Below the pieces are notes generated by a model. That model saw only the letters and a program-made list of their open reading frames with translations. It did not search any database and was not told the DNA's origin. Positions 9,571-17,737 of a DNA stretch of 45,213 nucleotides are shown here, one piece after another. Numbering within the stretch: position 1 is the stretch's first letter; each line of letters opens with the position of its first letter. The translations under genes were made by a program, and so were the position numbers. Source of the stretch: JAHHLP01 sp041609895 (GTDB taxonomy: Bacteria > Bacteroidota > Rhodothermia > Rhodothermales > JABDKH01). The stretch is taken from contig JBFIPX010000006.1 of NCBI GenBank assembly GCA_041609895.1, positions 1-45,213 of the forward strand. The letters are read 5' to 3'.

Positions 9571-10638
9571 ATGCGGAAGATCATTCACGTAGACATGGAC
9601 GCGTTCTATGCGTCTGTGGAGCAGCGCGACAACCCCGAGCTTCGAGGTAAGCCCGTGGCCGTGGGCGGCCGGCGGCGCGGGGTGGTGATGGCGGCCAGCT
9701 ACGAGGCTCGCCGTTTCGGCGTACGATCCGCGATGCCTTCCGCAACGGCCGCGCGTCGTTGCCCCGACCTGAACTTCGTCAAGCCGAGGATGTCGGTGTA
9801 CGCCGACGTTTCGCGTCAAATCAGAACGATCTTTCGCTCCTTTACCGAACTCGTAGAGCCTCTTTCGCTGGACGAAGCATATCTCGATGTTACGGAGCCC
9901 CTTCGGGGACCAAAATCGGCAACCCTTCTGGCGAAAATGATCAAGGAAGAAATCTGCTCCGCGACGGGTTTGACGGCCTCCGCCGGCGTCTCGTTCAACA
10001 AGTTTCTGGCAAAGGTGGCTTCGGGTTTTGATAAGCCAAACGGCTTGACCGTGATTGGGCCCGAGGACGCCAACGACTTCATCGCTTCTCTCCCGATCGA
10101 GAAGTTCTTCGGGATAGGCAAGGTCACGGCCGCACGAATGAAACAGCAAGGAGTCTTTACTGGTGCCGATCTTCAGTTGCTGTCGGAAGTCGAGCTCGCA
10201 CAGAGGTTCGGAAAGATGGGGCGGCACTATTACCGCATAGTTCGGGGGCTTGACGACCGCCAGGTGCGTCCCGATCGCCGCCGCAAGTCTGTGGGTGCCG
10301 AGCGCACTTTTTTCGAGGATCTGGACGACGTCGGGCAGATGGAAGAGAAGATAGAGGAGATCGCCGGAGTATTGGCGGATCGAATGGAGCGAGCCGGAGC
10401 TGCCGGCCGTACGGTTACGCTGAAGATCAAGTACCACGATTTTGTCGTGAGGACCAGGAGCCGAACCCTGCCGAACACGGTCCGCGAGAGTTCGGAACTC
10501 TATCGCGTCGGTCGTGAGCTGCTCCACACTCCAATGCCCCCGCCAAGGGCCGTCAGACTCCTCGGCCTATCGGTATCAAAGCTCGACTCTGCGGCGGATA
10601 CAGAAGATCCGGATGCACAATTGGAGTTCTTCTCTTGA
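9571..10638 (+). CDS. dinB: DNA polymerase IV (Y family)
   Basis: A 355-residue Y-family translesion polymerase of normal length. It starts MRKIIHVDMDAFYASVE, with metal ligands D8 and, further on, D101 and E102 in SLDEAYLDV. Tyr13 sits at the steric-gate position. The palm and fingers are followed by the helix-hairpin-helix thumb (PIEKFFGIGKVTAARM) and the little finger. The C-terminus QLEFFS fits a sliding-clamp-binding motif, so recruitment to the beta clamp is likely. It lies 36 bases after the macroglobulin gene and may be cotranscribed. No SOS-like box is evident directly upstream. Its stop is 2 bases from the stop of the convergent gene. Confidence 0.97.
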   Translation: MRKIIHVDMDAFYASVEQRDNPELRGKPVAVGGRRRGVVMAASYEARRFGVRSAMPSATAARRCPDLNFVKPRMSVYADVSRQIRTIFRSFTELVEPLSLDEAYLDVTEPLRGPKSATLLAKMIKEEICSATGLTASAGVSFNKFLAKVASGFDKPNGLTVIGPEDANDFIASLPIEKFFGIGKVTAARMKQQGVFTGADLQLLSEVELAQRFGKMGRHYYRIVRGLDDRQVRPDRRRKSVGAERTFFEDLDDVGQMEEKIEEIAGVLADRMERAGAAGRTVTLKIKYHDFVVRTRSRTLPNTVRESSELYRVGRELLHTPMPPPRAVRLLGLSVSKLDSAADTEDPDAQLEFFS

Positions 10639-10640
10639 GA

Positions 10641-11153
10641 TCACTCGTACTGGAGTACGAATCGCGGCATGATCAGAACCAGGACGAAGGAGATGACGGC
10701 CAGGCCAACGAAGAAATAGCCAACCTCCGCATCATGTTCGAGCAGGTTGAGTCTGCCAAGGAGATAGTGCCAATCGTGACCGGATCTATTTCCGCCCAGA
10801 AGGGGGAGGAGGCGGGCCTGCGCGTCTGCTGCGTACACGCTTATGTTCAGGAAGTTATGGCCCAGCCAGAACAGGGCAACTTGAGCGCCCGTCCTGTAGG
10901 AATGAACCAGAAAGTGCCACACGAGCAGCGAGGGCAGCAAGATCTGCATCAGCGTCCCCCCGGCAACACGGATGAACTGACCGAAAAAGCCGAAGAAGAA
11001 GTGTCCTGCCTCGTGAATCAGCAGGTCGGCGTTGTCCAGCAGTCCGTAGTCGTGCCTGTTCAGAACGTAGTAGATGCAAAAGGGCAATAGAATGAGTGAC
11101 ACCCGCCATTCACGTAGTAAGTCGATTGCCGCCTTCTTATTCGCGATATCCAT
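10641..11153 (-). CDS. Integral membrane HExxH protein, M50-like
   Basis: A 170-residue protein with about four hydrophobic helices. HEAGH at residues 47-51, at the start of a membrane helix, is a zinc-metalloprotease signature of the intramembrane (M50/site-2) kind. Later motifs GHNFLNISVY, AQARLLPLLGG and GHDWHYLLG look like strongly conserved family blocks; an Asp in SVYAADAQ could be the third ligand. The protein is smaller than typical RseP and has no PDZ domain. It could be a minimal membrane protease or a non-proteolytic metal protein. It converges on dinB with 2 bases between stops and diverges from the next gene with 10 bases between start codons, so its promoter must lie inside that gene. 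Confidence 0.7.
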   Translation of the reverse strand: MDIANKKAAIDLLREWRVSLILLPFCIYYVLNRHDYGLLDNADLLIHEAGHFFFGFFGQFIRVAGGTLMQILLPSLLVWHFLVHSYRTGAQVALFWLGHNFLNISVYAADAQARLLPLLGGNRSGHDWHYLLGRLNLLEHDAEVGYFFVGLAVISFVLVLIMPRFVLQYE

Positions 11154-11163
11154 CGAAGCCCGG

Positions 11164-12066
11164 ATGAGCCGCCGTCAACTCAGAATTACGGTCAGGAATC
11201 TTTTACTCACGCCCACGCTTGTCGTTGCCTTGACCTCAGGTTGCTCAGGCCCCGATGCTACCCCATCGGCCGACTCCGCGGCGAACGTGGTCGTGATGAG
11301 TTTCAATATTCGCTACGATAATCCTGACGACGGTATCCACGCGTGGCCAAACCGCCGAGACCGCGTCGCCAAGTTGATTCGTTTCCACGGAGCAGAGATT
11401 GCCGCTTTGCAGGAGGCTCAGTTGAATCAGATCAACGATCTGGTCGCCCGCCTTCCAGAGTATGGCTGGTACGGTGTTGGGCGAGATGATGGCCGAGCGG
11501 CAGGCGAGTTCGTGCCGATTTTCTATCGGTCCGATAGATATGCGGTCGCCGATAGCGGGACTTTTTGGCTTTCGCCGGAGCCGGAACGGCCCGGTCCGCC
11601 TGCGTGGGACGCGGCCATCACACGCATCGTGTCATGGGTGCGGCTCACGCAGCACGAATCAGGAAGGCATCTGTACGTTTTCAACGCCCACCTGGACCAC
11701 GTTGGAGAGCGCGCTCGTGAGGAGTCGTCGCAGCTAATCGTTGATCGGCTGGCGGGGCAGATCACCGGCGAGCCTTTTGTCCTACTCGGTGATTTCAATG
11801 CAGAGCCCGACTCACGGGTCCATGCGATCCTCACCTCCGACTCCACGCGGGTGAGGATGAGGGATGCATTCGAGGTGGCCGAGATTACCTATGGTCCGGG
11901 CGCCACCTTCTATGGATTTCAAGTAGATGACTCGTTGGGTCGCCGAATCGATTACGTATTTGTTTCGTCGGGTGCGGGTGTCGGCCGGTACGGCGTACTC
12001 ACGGATCAAATCGAAGGCCGGTATCCCTCCGATCACTTGCCGGTTCTCGTTGAGTTGGAGTTGTGA
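11164..12066 (+). CDS. Endonuclease/exonuclease/phosphatase family lipoprotein
   Basis: A 300-residue lipoprotein of the DNase I-like fold. Motifs in order are MSFNIRYDNPDDG, ALQEAQ (catalytic Glu), NAHLDH, LLGDFNAEPDS (Asp and Asn) and SDHLPV (catalytic His), so the active site is complete. Members hydrolyse phosphodiesters or phosphomonoesters of nucleic acids, lipids or sugars; the substrate is unknown. The start at 11164 places a positively charged start and hydrophobic stretch before the lipobox TSGC. A longer frame from 11074 would run through the start of the divergent gene and is not favoured. A strong terminator lies downstream at 12142-12187. Confidence 0.9.
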   Translation: MSRRQLRITVRNLLLTPTLVVALTSGCSGPDATPSADSAANVVVMSFNIRYDNPDDGIHAWPNRRDRVAKLIRFHGAEIAALQEAQLNQINDLVARLPEYGWYGVGRDDGRAAGEFVPIFYRSDRYAVADSGTFWLSPEPERPGPPAWDAAITRIVSWVRLTQHESGRHLYVFNAHLDHVGERAREESSQLIVDRLAGQITGEPFVLLGDFNAEPDSRVHAILTSDSTRVRMRDAFEVAEITYGPGATFYGFQVDDSLGRRIDYVFVSSGAGVGRYGVLTDQIEGRYPSDHLPVLVELEL

Positions 12067-12141
12067 ATCAGTCGCGGTCGCGCAGGATAACCGGTGCGAT
12101 GCGTGGCGGGTTGCAACGCAGGCTCGACGATCGGGAGGTGC

Positions 12142-12187
12142 CGAAACGCAAAGAGCCCGACCATTGCTGACCGGGCTCTTCGTTTCG
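12142..12187. terminator. Bidirectional terminator between convergent genes
   Basis: Inverted repeat with AAGAGCCCG (12151-12159) pairing with CGGGCTCTT (12172-12180), extended by CGAAACG (12142-12148) and CGTTTCG (12181-12187) with a 2-base bulge. It sits between the stops of two convergent genes and can serve both. Confidence 0.85.
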
Positions 12188-12202
12188 AAAGAACCGACGT
12201 AC

Positions 12203-12661
12203 TTAACGAGCCTGTCTGTAGAGATCCGCCAGAGCCGCTCGCGTCATCTTGAAGATCCTTTCGGAATCCTCTGCCCGGGCGATGCGGAAGGCCTCGCGAA
12301 GCTGCTCTTCACCGCCTACTGCGTGCAGAGCGGAGAGCGCGAGCATCCGGTAGCCGGTATCCTGGCAATGCTTGTAGATCTCCAGCAGTTTTGGAGAGGC
12401 TGCGCGGAGGTCGAGCTTGTCACTGTGACTATGTCCGAAGAAGATGATATTCCTCAGTACAATCTCGTTAACCCGATCCACCGGCCTATCCAGCATGAGC
12501 AGTAGCTGGCTCTCCAGCGCCTTCCACCACGCGTCGCTTCGCTGCTCGAACGTATCGGCGATATACTGATTCACGAGCGGCACCTCGGCCGGTACGGGAA
12601 TCTGACCAGTCGCCAGATTTGGCAAGAGCAGTAGTGCCAAGAGAGTAGTCAGTCGTTTCAT
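12203..12661 (-). CDS. Small secreted helical protein, function unknown
   Basis: A 152-residue protein with a clear signal peptide (MKRLTTLLALLLLPNLATG). The mature part is helical and resembles a few HEAT-like repeats: LLEIYKHCQDTGYRMLALSAL followed by EEQLREAFRIARAEDSERIFKMTRAALADLY. I do not recognise a family. The start is well supported by a GGAGG Shine-Dalgarno site (complement of 12670-12674) eight bases before the ATG. The AT-rich tract at about 12760-12860 is the likely promoter area. Confidence 0.8.
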   Translation of the reverse strand: MKRLTTLLALLLLPNLATGQIPVPAEVPLVNQYIADTFEQRSDAWWKALESQLLLMLDRPVDRVNEIVLRNIIFFGHSHSDKLDLRAASPKLLEIYKHCQDTGYRMLALSALHAVGGEEQLREAFRIARAEDSERIFKMTRAALADLYRQAR

Positions 12662-13020
12662 TCATCTATCCTCCAAACGAATCGAAGCCATCTCCGGCGT
12701 CGACCCGTGTTGTTGTTGCGGTTGTTGTGGGACATTCAGCTGCAGCTTTTTGTATCTGCAGCTAAATTTTTGAGACGTAATTGAATAAAAAGGAGTATTA
12801 ATTAGATGTTCAGCACAAGATACTTCAATAAATTAAGTAGTTAGATATCTTCTTCGGGACCGTCTAAGTAATTCGGTGCCAGGAGGTTTCAACAGGAAGC
12901 GCTTCCGTCATCGTTTCTTAACGCCGGAAGGGCTTCCATCACAATTTGGTGATCCTGGCGCCTAGCCGGATGGTTTTTGTGAGGGTACAGTCGAGGGGCA
13001 GGTCGACGGTGTTGGCGAAC
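12662..13020. other. Gene-free interval with an AT-rich tract and paired palindromes
   Basis: No coding frame is supported here. The interval holds an AT-rich tract (about 12760-12860), an inverted repeat AGCTGCAG/CTGCAGCT near 12738-12770, and two related palindromes: GGAAGCGCTTCC (12895-12906) and GGAAGGGCTTCC (12926-12937). Their centres are 31 bases apart, close to three helical turns. They could be operators, perhaps for a LacI-type regulator, for the gene starting at 12661. Confidence 0.45.
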
Positions 13021-13542
13021 TTATTGTCCAAACGGGGCGGGCTTAATCATCCGAATGATCACGACGACGGGAAAGACAATCCACGGCGACAACACACACA
13101 GGAGAATGAATGGAAAGGGTGCCTGGACCGAACCGAAAGAGCTCTCGGACATGATGATTGTCACGTTGGTAAGCATGATCGCCGCATACATGAGTGCCGG
13201 GCCCCTAATCCAGTTTCGGCGTCCGACAATTGCGTAGACCCCCACCATGTAGAACGGCCCAAAGAGGAGTACATCTATCCAGACAGTCGTCAGTCGCCAC
13301 ACAGGCCTTGTCATCAGGGTTGGGTCGAAAGATAGTCCCCACCACTGCACCCACTCGACGACGAAAGACGGAGGCCACGGTCTGTAGACGGTGGTAGTAA
13401 GGTCTTCATACAGGATCTGTATCGGGCTGACCATACCCGTGACGAATACGAGATTGAAGACGAAGAATGACACGATCAACGCATCGAGTATCTTGCTTCT
13501 CCGGGACATTCTTCCGAGGTCTGAAACAGAGTAATCGTCCAT
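13021..13542 (-). CDS. EXPERA-domain (TMEM97/EBP-like) membrane protein
   Basis: A 173-residue protein with about four membrane helices. The pattern from about residue 85 onward, a charged D followed by LLFGPFYMVGVYAI, then RRNWIRGPALMYAAIMLTN and an acidic residue in MSES, closely follows the eukaryotic TMEM97/sigma-2 receptor and EBP (EXPERA) superfamily, whose members bind or isomerise sterol-like molecules. In bacteria the role is unknown. The start MDDYSVSDLG at 13542 is chosen because the upstream extension to 13632 is not hydrophobic and has no family likeness. It diverges from the next gene across about 210 bases. Confidence 0.72.
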   Translation of the reverse strand: MDDYSVSDLGRMSRRSKILDALIVSFFVFNLVFVTGMVSPIQILYEDLTTTVYRPWPPSFVVEWVQWWGLSFDPTLMTRPVWRLTTVWIDVLLFGPFYMVGVYAIVGRRNWIRGPALMYAAIMLTNVTIIMSESSFGSVQAPFPFILLCVLSPWIVFPVVVIIRMIKPAPFGQ

Positions 13543-13756
13543 GATATTTGGAGCGTCCTCCGCTCGGGATTGCAACACGCAGCGGCGTGCGGAATATATG
13601 GCGATTACCCCCACACTCGGGGAGAATGGCACCCCGCCATGACCGGTGTATCAAACGTTGTTATTTTGTGGTTGCAGAGACAATTCAGCAGTGCTTCATG
13701 GCAATCCGGCTGCCCGACTGTTCAGTTACAAATTCAACACGTCCGGAACCGTAACA

Positions 13757-14863
13757 ATGATTGCCTTGAGAAAGACATCCTGCCTCGTGCTCCTCGCGCT
13801 GCCAATACTCTGGCTGGCGACCGCGAGAGCTCAAACCCTTCATGATACCGGAGACGAGCTAGTAATTCGTACGCAGCCGGTCGATCTCCCGATGCATCAC
13901 GGTCAGCATGGGCATGAGCACCAAGGCGTGTTTCCACCAGTCGGGACGGTTACCATTCCCGTTTCAGGATACATACACGCCTTCGACTACTCGGTCCGTA
14001 ACGGCGACGGCCAAGAGATACCTCGAGCCACCCTCCACCACTTCAACGTCATCGACCCTGCCCGCCGCGAGCTTTTCCTACCGATATCAAGGCGTTTGCT
14101 TGCGGCAGGTCAAGAGACGGGTGAGCAGAAGCTGCCGTGGTTCGTGCTAGGGATTCCGGTGACCCAAGGTCAGGAGCTGGTGGTGTCGGCCATGCTTCAT
14201 AACCCGACCGGATCGCCGCATCAAGACGTCTCGCTCGAAATACGAATGAGTTACATACCCAGCGGCAGGCCGTGGCCGCTTTTTGACGTCTATCCCTTTC
14301 AGATCGACGTTGCCTTTCCCGCAGGCGACAAGTCCTTCGACCTGCCTGAAGGCAAGTTCAGCAAGTCGTGGGAGGGCTCGCCGGGAGTCGCTGGTCGCAT
14401 CGTGGGCATCGGTGGACACCTTCACAAACACGCAACGCATCTGACCCTGGAGGATGTTTCGAGTAGCGAGGTCCTATGGACCGGATATCCCATTTATGCG
14501 GACGACGGCTCGCTTTCGTCCGTGACCTCGGAGGTTCTGTTGTCGCAGCTGGGAATTCCGGTAGACCCTTCGCATACGTATCGCGTAACAGTCCATTACG
14601 ATAACCCGACGGGAGATGTGATTGAAGATGGTGGAATGGGTCTGCTAGGGGGCGTATTCATCCCGGACGAATCTAGCGAATGGCCGAGTGCCGACGCATC
14701 CGACGAGCTATACCGCGTCGATCGGCTCCACTATCTCCGGGAGGTGAGAGGGTCGTATGAGATGATTGCAGATTCCGAAATACTGGATCACGGCAAGGCG
14801 GCTACGGAAGACGGGCCAAGTACGCATCAGCATTCCGAGGAGTCGCTTGATCACGCTCACTGA
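13757..14863 (+). CDS. His-rich secreted protein, possibly copper-binding beta-sandwich
   Basis: A 368-residue protein with a signal peptide (MIALRKTSCLVLLALPILWL, ending ARAQ). The mature N-terminus is His-rich (MHHGQHGHEH) and so is the C-terminus (HQHSEESLDHAH). The middle is beta-rich with HHFNVI, MLHNPTG and GGHLHKHATHL, a layout reminiscent of copper type II monooxygenases of the PHM kind, in which His clusters bind two coppers. I cannot prove the family. The start at 13757 precedes the signal peptide directly; the frame open from 13646 adds a non-signal extension. The next gene starts within 14 bases, suggesting an operon. Confidence 0.75.
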   Translation: MIALRKTSCLVLLALPILWLATARAQTLHDTGDELVIRTQPVDLPMHHGQHGHEHQGVFPPVGTVTIPVSGYIHAFDYSVRNGDGQEIPRATLHHFNVIDPARRELFLPISRRLLAAGQETGEQKLPWFVLGIPVTQGQELVVSAMLHNPTGSPHQDVSLEIRMSYIPSGRPWPLFDVYPFQIDVAFPAGDKSFDLPEGKFSKSWEGSPGVAGRIVGIGGHLHKHATHLTLEDVSSSEVLWTGYPIYADDGSLSSVTSEVLLSQLGIPVDPSHTYRVTVHYDNPTGDVIEDGGMGLLGGVFIPDESSEWPSADASDELYRVDRLHYLREVRGSYEMIADSEILDHGKAATEDGPSTHQHSEESLDHAH

Positions 14864-14876
14864 CAATCAACACCTC

Positions 14877-15380
14877 TTGCATCAGTGGACCTCGCGTGGG
14901 ATACTACTGATCACATTGCTGGTCGTCTCCTGCTCGCAGTCGTCGGAGTCGCCGGTTGAAGCTCAAGTTCGGGCGATGATCGGCGCTGCCGAGGAGTTTG
15001 CGGAGGCAGGCGACGTCAAAGGATTCAGTGAGTTGCTCTCTGATGACTATAAGGACGATCGTGGCAACAACAAACAATCGTTGTCGATGCTGCTCAACTA
15101 CTATCTGTCGGCACACCGTTCCATTCATCTGCTCACACGGACGCCGCAGATAGACCTCCCGGATTCCAACTCAGCGCAGATGATCGTTTTCGTAGCGATG
15201 GCCGGCAGTCCAATCTCAGGCGTCGAGCAGCTCGGATCGTTGCGTGCAGACCTGTACCACTTTTATGTCGACGCGATCGAGGAAGATGGTGAGTGGCGTA
15301 TCCGGTCGAGCCGATGGGGGCGGGGCTGGGATGTTGAGAATGCACCCCCTGACGCAACCGGACTGCCGTGGCGAAGATGA
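14877..15380 (+). CDS. NTF2-like (SnoaL/DUF4440-type) lipoprotein
   Basis: About 167 residues from a TTG at 14877. The leader HQWTSRGILLITLLVVSC ends in a lipobox (VVSC), so this is an exported lipoprotein. The mature domain starts with the helix VRAMIGAAEEFAEAGDVKGF and LLSDDYKDDRGN, typical of NTF2/SnoaL-fold proteins, and ends with GEWRIRSSRWG. Such domains bind small ligands, but the substrate is unknown. The frame is open upstream to 14766 inside the previous gene, so the start is uncertain; the TTG puts it 13 bases after that gene's stop, consistent with an operon. Confidence 0.72.
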   Translation: MHQWTSRGILLITLLVVSCSQSSESPVEAQVRAMIGAAEEFAEAGDVKGFSELLSDDYKDDRGNNKQSLSMLLNYYLSAHRSIHLLTRTPQIDLPDSNSAQMIVFVAMAGSPISGVEQLGSLRADLYHFYVDAIEEDGEWRIRSSRWGRGWDVENAPPDATGLPWRR

Positions 15381-15441
15381 ACCCCAAATCGAGGATTGTG
15401 GAGGGTTGACTGTCAAGGAAACGCAATAACACACTGAAACA

Positions 15442-16203
15442 ATGAGTGCTGACCAATCAGTTCGCGTGACCGTCTGGAACGAACATCTTCACGAGCGGGA
15501 GAACGACGTTGTAGCCGGCATCTATCCGAATGGCATTCACACGGCCGTCGCCGAAGGCATACAGGAATTCACTTCTGCGTCGTGTCAGACGGCAACCCTT
15601 GACCAACCGCAGCACGGTCTTACTGAGGAGGTGCTCCATGCGACCGATGTGCTCGTTTGGTGGGGTCACAAGGGCCACGATCGTGTGCAAGATGAGGTCG
15701 TTGCCCGGGTGCACCACGAGGTTCTTTCCGGTATGGGGTTGATCGTCCTCCACTCGGGGCACTTCTCGAAGATCTTCAGACGAGTGATGGGCACCAATTG
15801 CTCGCTCAAATGGCGTGAGGCGGACGAGAAGGAGCGGCTTTGGAATCTTGAGCCCTCGCATCCGATTCTACGGGGCGTCGGTGATTACTTCGAGCTCGAA
15901 AGGGAAGAGATGTACGGCGAACGGTTCGATATACCTCCTCCCGATGAACTCCTAATGATCTCGTGGTTTCAGGGCGGTGAGGTATTCCGGTCGCTGTGCA
16001 CGTGGCAGCGCGGTCATGGGCGCGTTGTATACTTCCGCCCCGGCCACGAGACGTATCCCACGTACTACGACAAGAACGTGCGGCGAATCATTGCGAACGC
16101 CGTGCAATGGGCGCGTCGAAGCGTACAGCTGTCAACTGTTGACGCGCCGAATGCGGCGCCGCTTGAGCCCGTGCCCAATCAGTCGAAGACGCCGATCCTC
16201 TGA
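15442..16203 (+). CDS. thuA: ThuA-like protein (trehalose-utilisation family)
   Basis: A 253-residue cytoplasmic protein of the ThuA family, a class I glutamine amidotransferase-like fold linked to trehalose and related sugar catabolism through 3-keto intermediates. Visible blocks are VTVWNEHLHE, VAGIYPNGIHTAVAEGI, DVLVWWGHKGHD, GLIVLHSGHFSKIF, NLEPSHPILRGV, EEMYGERFDIP and GRVVYFRPGHETYPTYYD. The length is normal for the short form. No sugar dehydrogenase (ThuB) or ABC transporter is adjacent, so its physiological substrate here is unknown. The ribosome site before the ATG is weak. Confidence 0.9.
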   Translation: MSADQSVRVTVWNEHLHERENDVVAGIYPNGIHTAVAEGIQEFTSASCQTATLDQPQHGLTEEVLHATDVLVWWGHKGHDRVQDEVVARVHHEVLSGMGLIVLHSGHFSKIFRRVMGTNCSLKWREADEKERLWNLEPSHPILRGVGDYFELEREEMYGERFDIPPPDELLMISWFQGGEVFRSLCTWQRGHGRVVYFRPGHETYPTYYDKNVRRIIANAVQWARRSVQLSTVDAPNAAPLEPVPNQSKTPIL

Positions 16204-16344
16204 TGAGGCAGCCGCGCGTGGCCTGCGGCAACCTTCGGAAGCGACTTATTTTCACAGCCGTTCGAGTGGAGTTGGACCGAGGTTCTTGGGCCGCCCGCCC
16301 GATGTCCTGACTCGTTCTTTGCTTCTCCGTTCGGGAAATATTCC

Positions 16345-16373
16345 TTGACAATCCCTGCTACTCCAGCTATCGT
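16345..16373 (+). promoter_or_regulatory. Sigma70-type promoter for the ABM-domain gene
   Basis: TTGACA (16345-16350) and TATCGT (16368-16373) with a 17-base spacer. Transcription would begin near 16380, about 45 bases before the chosen ATG at 16425. Confidence 0.5.
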
Positions 16374-16424
16374 GAACTCGTAGGTATATATGCCTTGGGA
16401 AATGTCACCATCGAGTACGATAGG

Positions 16425-16784
16425 ATGAGCATTGTAGTAACGTACAAGTGGACTGCGAAGCCCGGCAAACTCAACCAGCTCAAGTCCATCTATGAAGACG
16501 TCGTCGCAGCGATGAAGCGGAATGAGCCCGACGCTCAGGCGGTTCACTGCTACGTCTCCGAGGAGGATAACGCGCTGCACGTTCGCGACGACTTCAAGGA
16601 CGCCGCTGCGCTCGGCTTGCACCTCAGCACAACTGCGCCTGCCCATTTCCCCCAACTCCTCTCTATCGCAGACCCCGGGCCCGTCCTCTTTCACGGAACT
16701 GTCCCGGACGAGCTGAAGCAGGGAATCGCCCAGATGGGGCTGGCTGCCGAGTTTGCCCCGCACGCCTTCGGATTCGACCGCTAG
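16425..16784 (+). CDS. Antibiotic-biosynthesis-monooxygenase (ABM)-fold protein
   Basis: A 119-residue protein with a ferredoxin-like dimeric barrel pattern. It opens with IVVTYKWTAKPGKLNQLKSIYEDVV, followed by HCYVSEEDNALHVRDDF and later ALGLHLSTTAPAHF, as in ABM-type quinol monooxygenases and heme-degrading relatives. Such proteins work without metal cofactors on quinones or polyketide-like compounds; the substrate here is unknown. The ATG at 16425 is chosen over the TTG at 16395 because the conserved strand starts right after it. It converges with the next gene across a hairpin. Confidence 0.8.
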   Translation: MSIVVTYKWTAKPGKLNQLKSIYEDVVAAMKRNEPDAQAVHCYVSEEDNALHVRDDFKDAAALGLHLSTTAPAHFPQLLSIADPGPVLFHGTVPDELKQGIAQMGLAAEFAPHAFGFDR

Positions 16785-16828
16785 GTTGGTCGGTAAGGGC
16801 GACCGTGAACGGACACAACCTCAATGTC

Positions 16829-16863
16829 GCGCGAGTGACAGATGGGGACTCTGTCGTTCGCGT
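16829..16863. terminator. Hairpin between convergent genes
   Basis: CGCGAGTGACAGA (16830-16842) pairs with TCTGTCGTTCGCG (16850-16862) over 13 base pairs including two G-T wobbles, with a 7-base loop. It fills the 84-base gap between two convergent stops. There is no clear T-tract, so efficiency is uncertain. Confidence 0.55.
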
Positions 16864-16868
16864 ACGTT

Positions 16869-17510
16869 CTAGTCGTGCGCGCAGAGCGGGAATCGCGGAT
16901 TCAGGTTAACGACAATATCTCCGCGCCGGGCTGGAGTGATAGGACAATCTGTCGCAAGGCCTGTGTCCTCGAGCCGCAGGTCGCCGGAATCGACAAGCGT
17001 CATTAACTCCGCCTCGCTCTTGATCGGGTTCAGAAAGAGATCGCGAACGCGTTCTGCTTCCGGATCGGCTCCAACTCCCCACAAGACTACGCCGGGTCTC
17101 GGATTTGCCGTGAGACTGAGCTCATCGCTGTATACGAGCCACATCCCCCACACGCGGCCGTCGCCGGCAAAGACATTGTTTTGGAGTCTGTACGGATTGT
17201 AGAGTCCTAGGGGGTCAAACGGGTTCGGAATGCCGCCGTCTGCATCAGAAACTGAAGGGAAAATATAAACCGGGATCACTGTCGACGTCTTCTCAAGCGG
17301 TGGGTGATCCTCGTACGGTCCTAAATCGATGTAGGTCGAAACGCAATCTTCACCGTCCATGAAGCAGGTCCCCAGGATCTTTGCATTTGTTCCGGTCGTG
17401 TCGATGAGCCCGGGGTTGGTATCAAACGTGTATTCGTTGCCACAGGCCGTCAACATTACGGCCATAAGCGCTACAAGCATCAGACCCATGAAGATTCTTT
17501 GCGGTGCCAT
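16869..17510 (-). CDS. Lipoprotein of unknown function
   Basis: A 213-residue protein with a lipoprotein leader: hydrophobic stretch MGLMLVALMAVMLTAC, lipobox LTAC. The mature part is rich in Pro, Gly and Asp, with cysteines in GTCFMDGEDCVS and near the end (ATDCPITP and PLCAHD) that could form disulfides. WGMWLVYSDELSLTANPRPGVVLWG suggests beta structure. I do not recognise a family. GAGTCGAG directly before the ATG gives weak support for the start at 17510; internal Met codons at residues 8 and 11 would also preserve the lipobox. Confidence 0.75.
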   Translation of the reverse strand: MAPQRIFMGLMLVALMAVMLTACGNEYTFDTNPGLIDTTGTNAKILGTCFMDGEDCVSTYIDLGPYEDHPPLEKTSTVIPVYIFPSVSDADGGIPNPFDPLGLYNPYRLQNNVFAGDGRVWGMWLVYSDELSLTANPRPGVVLWGVGADPEAERVRDLFLNPIKSEAELMTLVDSGDLRLEDTGLATDCPITPARRGDIVVNLNPRFPLCAHD

Positions 17511-17737
17511 CTCGACTCAGATTTCGTATCCGTGGATCCATTTCGGAACGCGCAGCAGAAGCGCATCTAAGACAGATAAAGCACCGGCGTCCAACAGCCA
17601 GCGAGGGATTCTCATTGTACCGGTGTAGGGGACTCCCGGACAAGAGGGAATCGACGATTTTGGGTGTTTCAACGGAACTATGACCGCGTTTACCCTTACA
17701 TAGAGTCGTCAAGTCAATTACCCACCAGGAGGGATAA

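Noticed and set aside
10645..10660. Terminator hairpin between dinB and the HExxH gene
   Set aside because: The palindrome TCGTACT-GG-AGTACGA has a 2-base centre and no T-run, so it is a poor hairpin; it also lies within the coding region of the minus gene.
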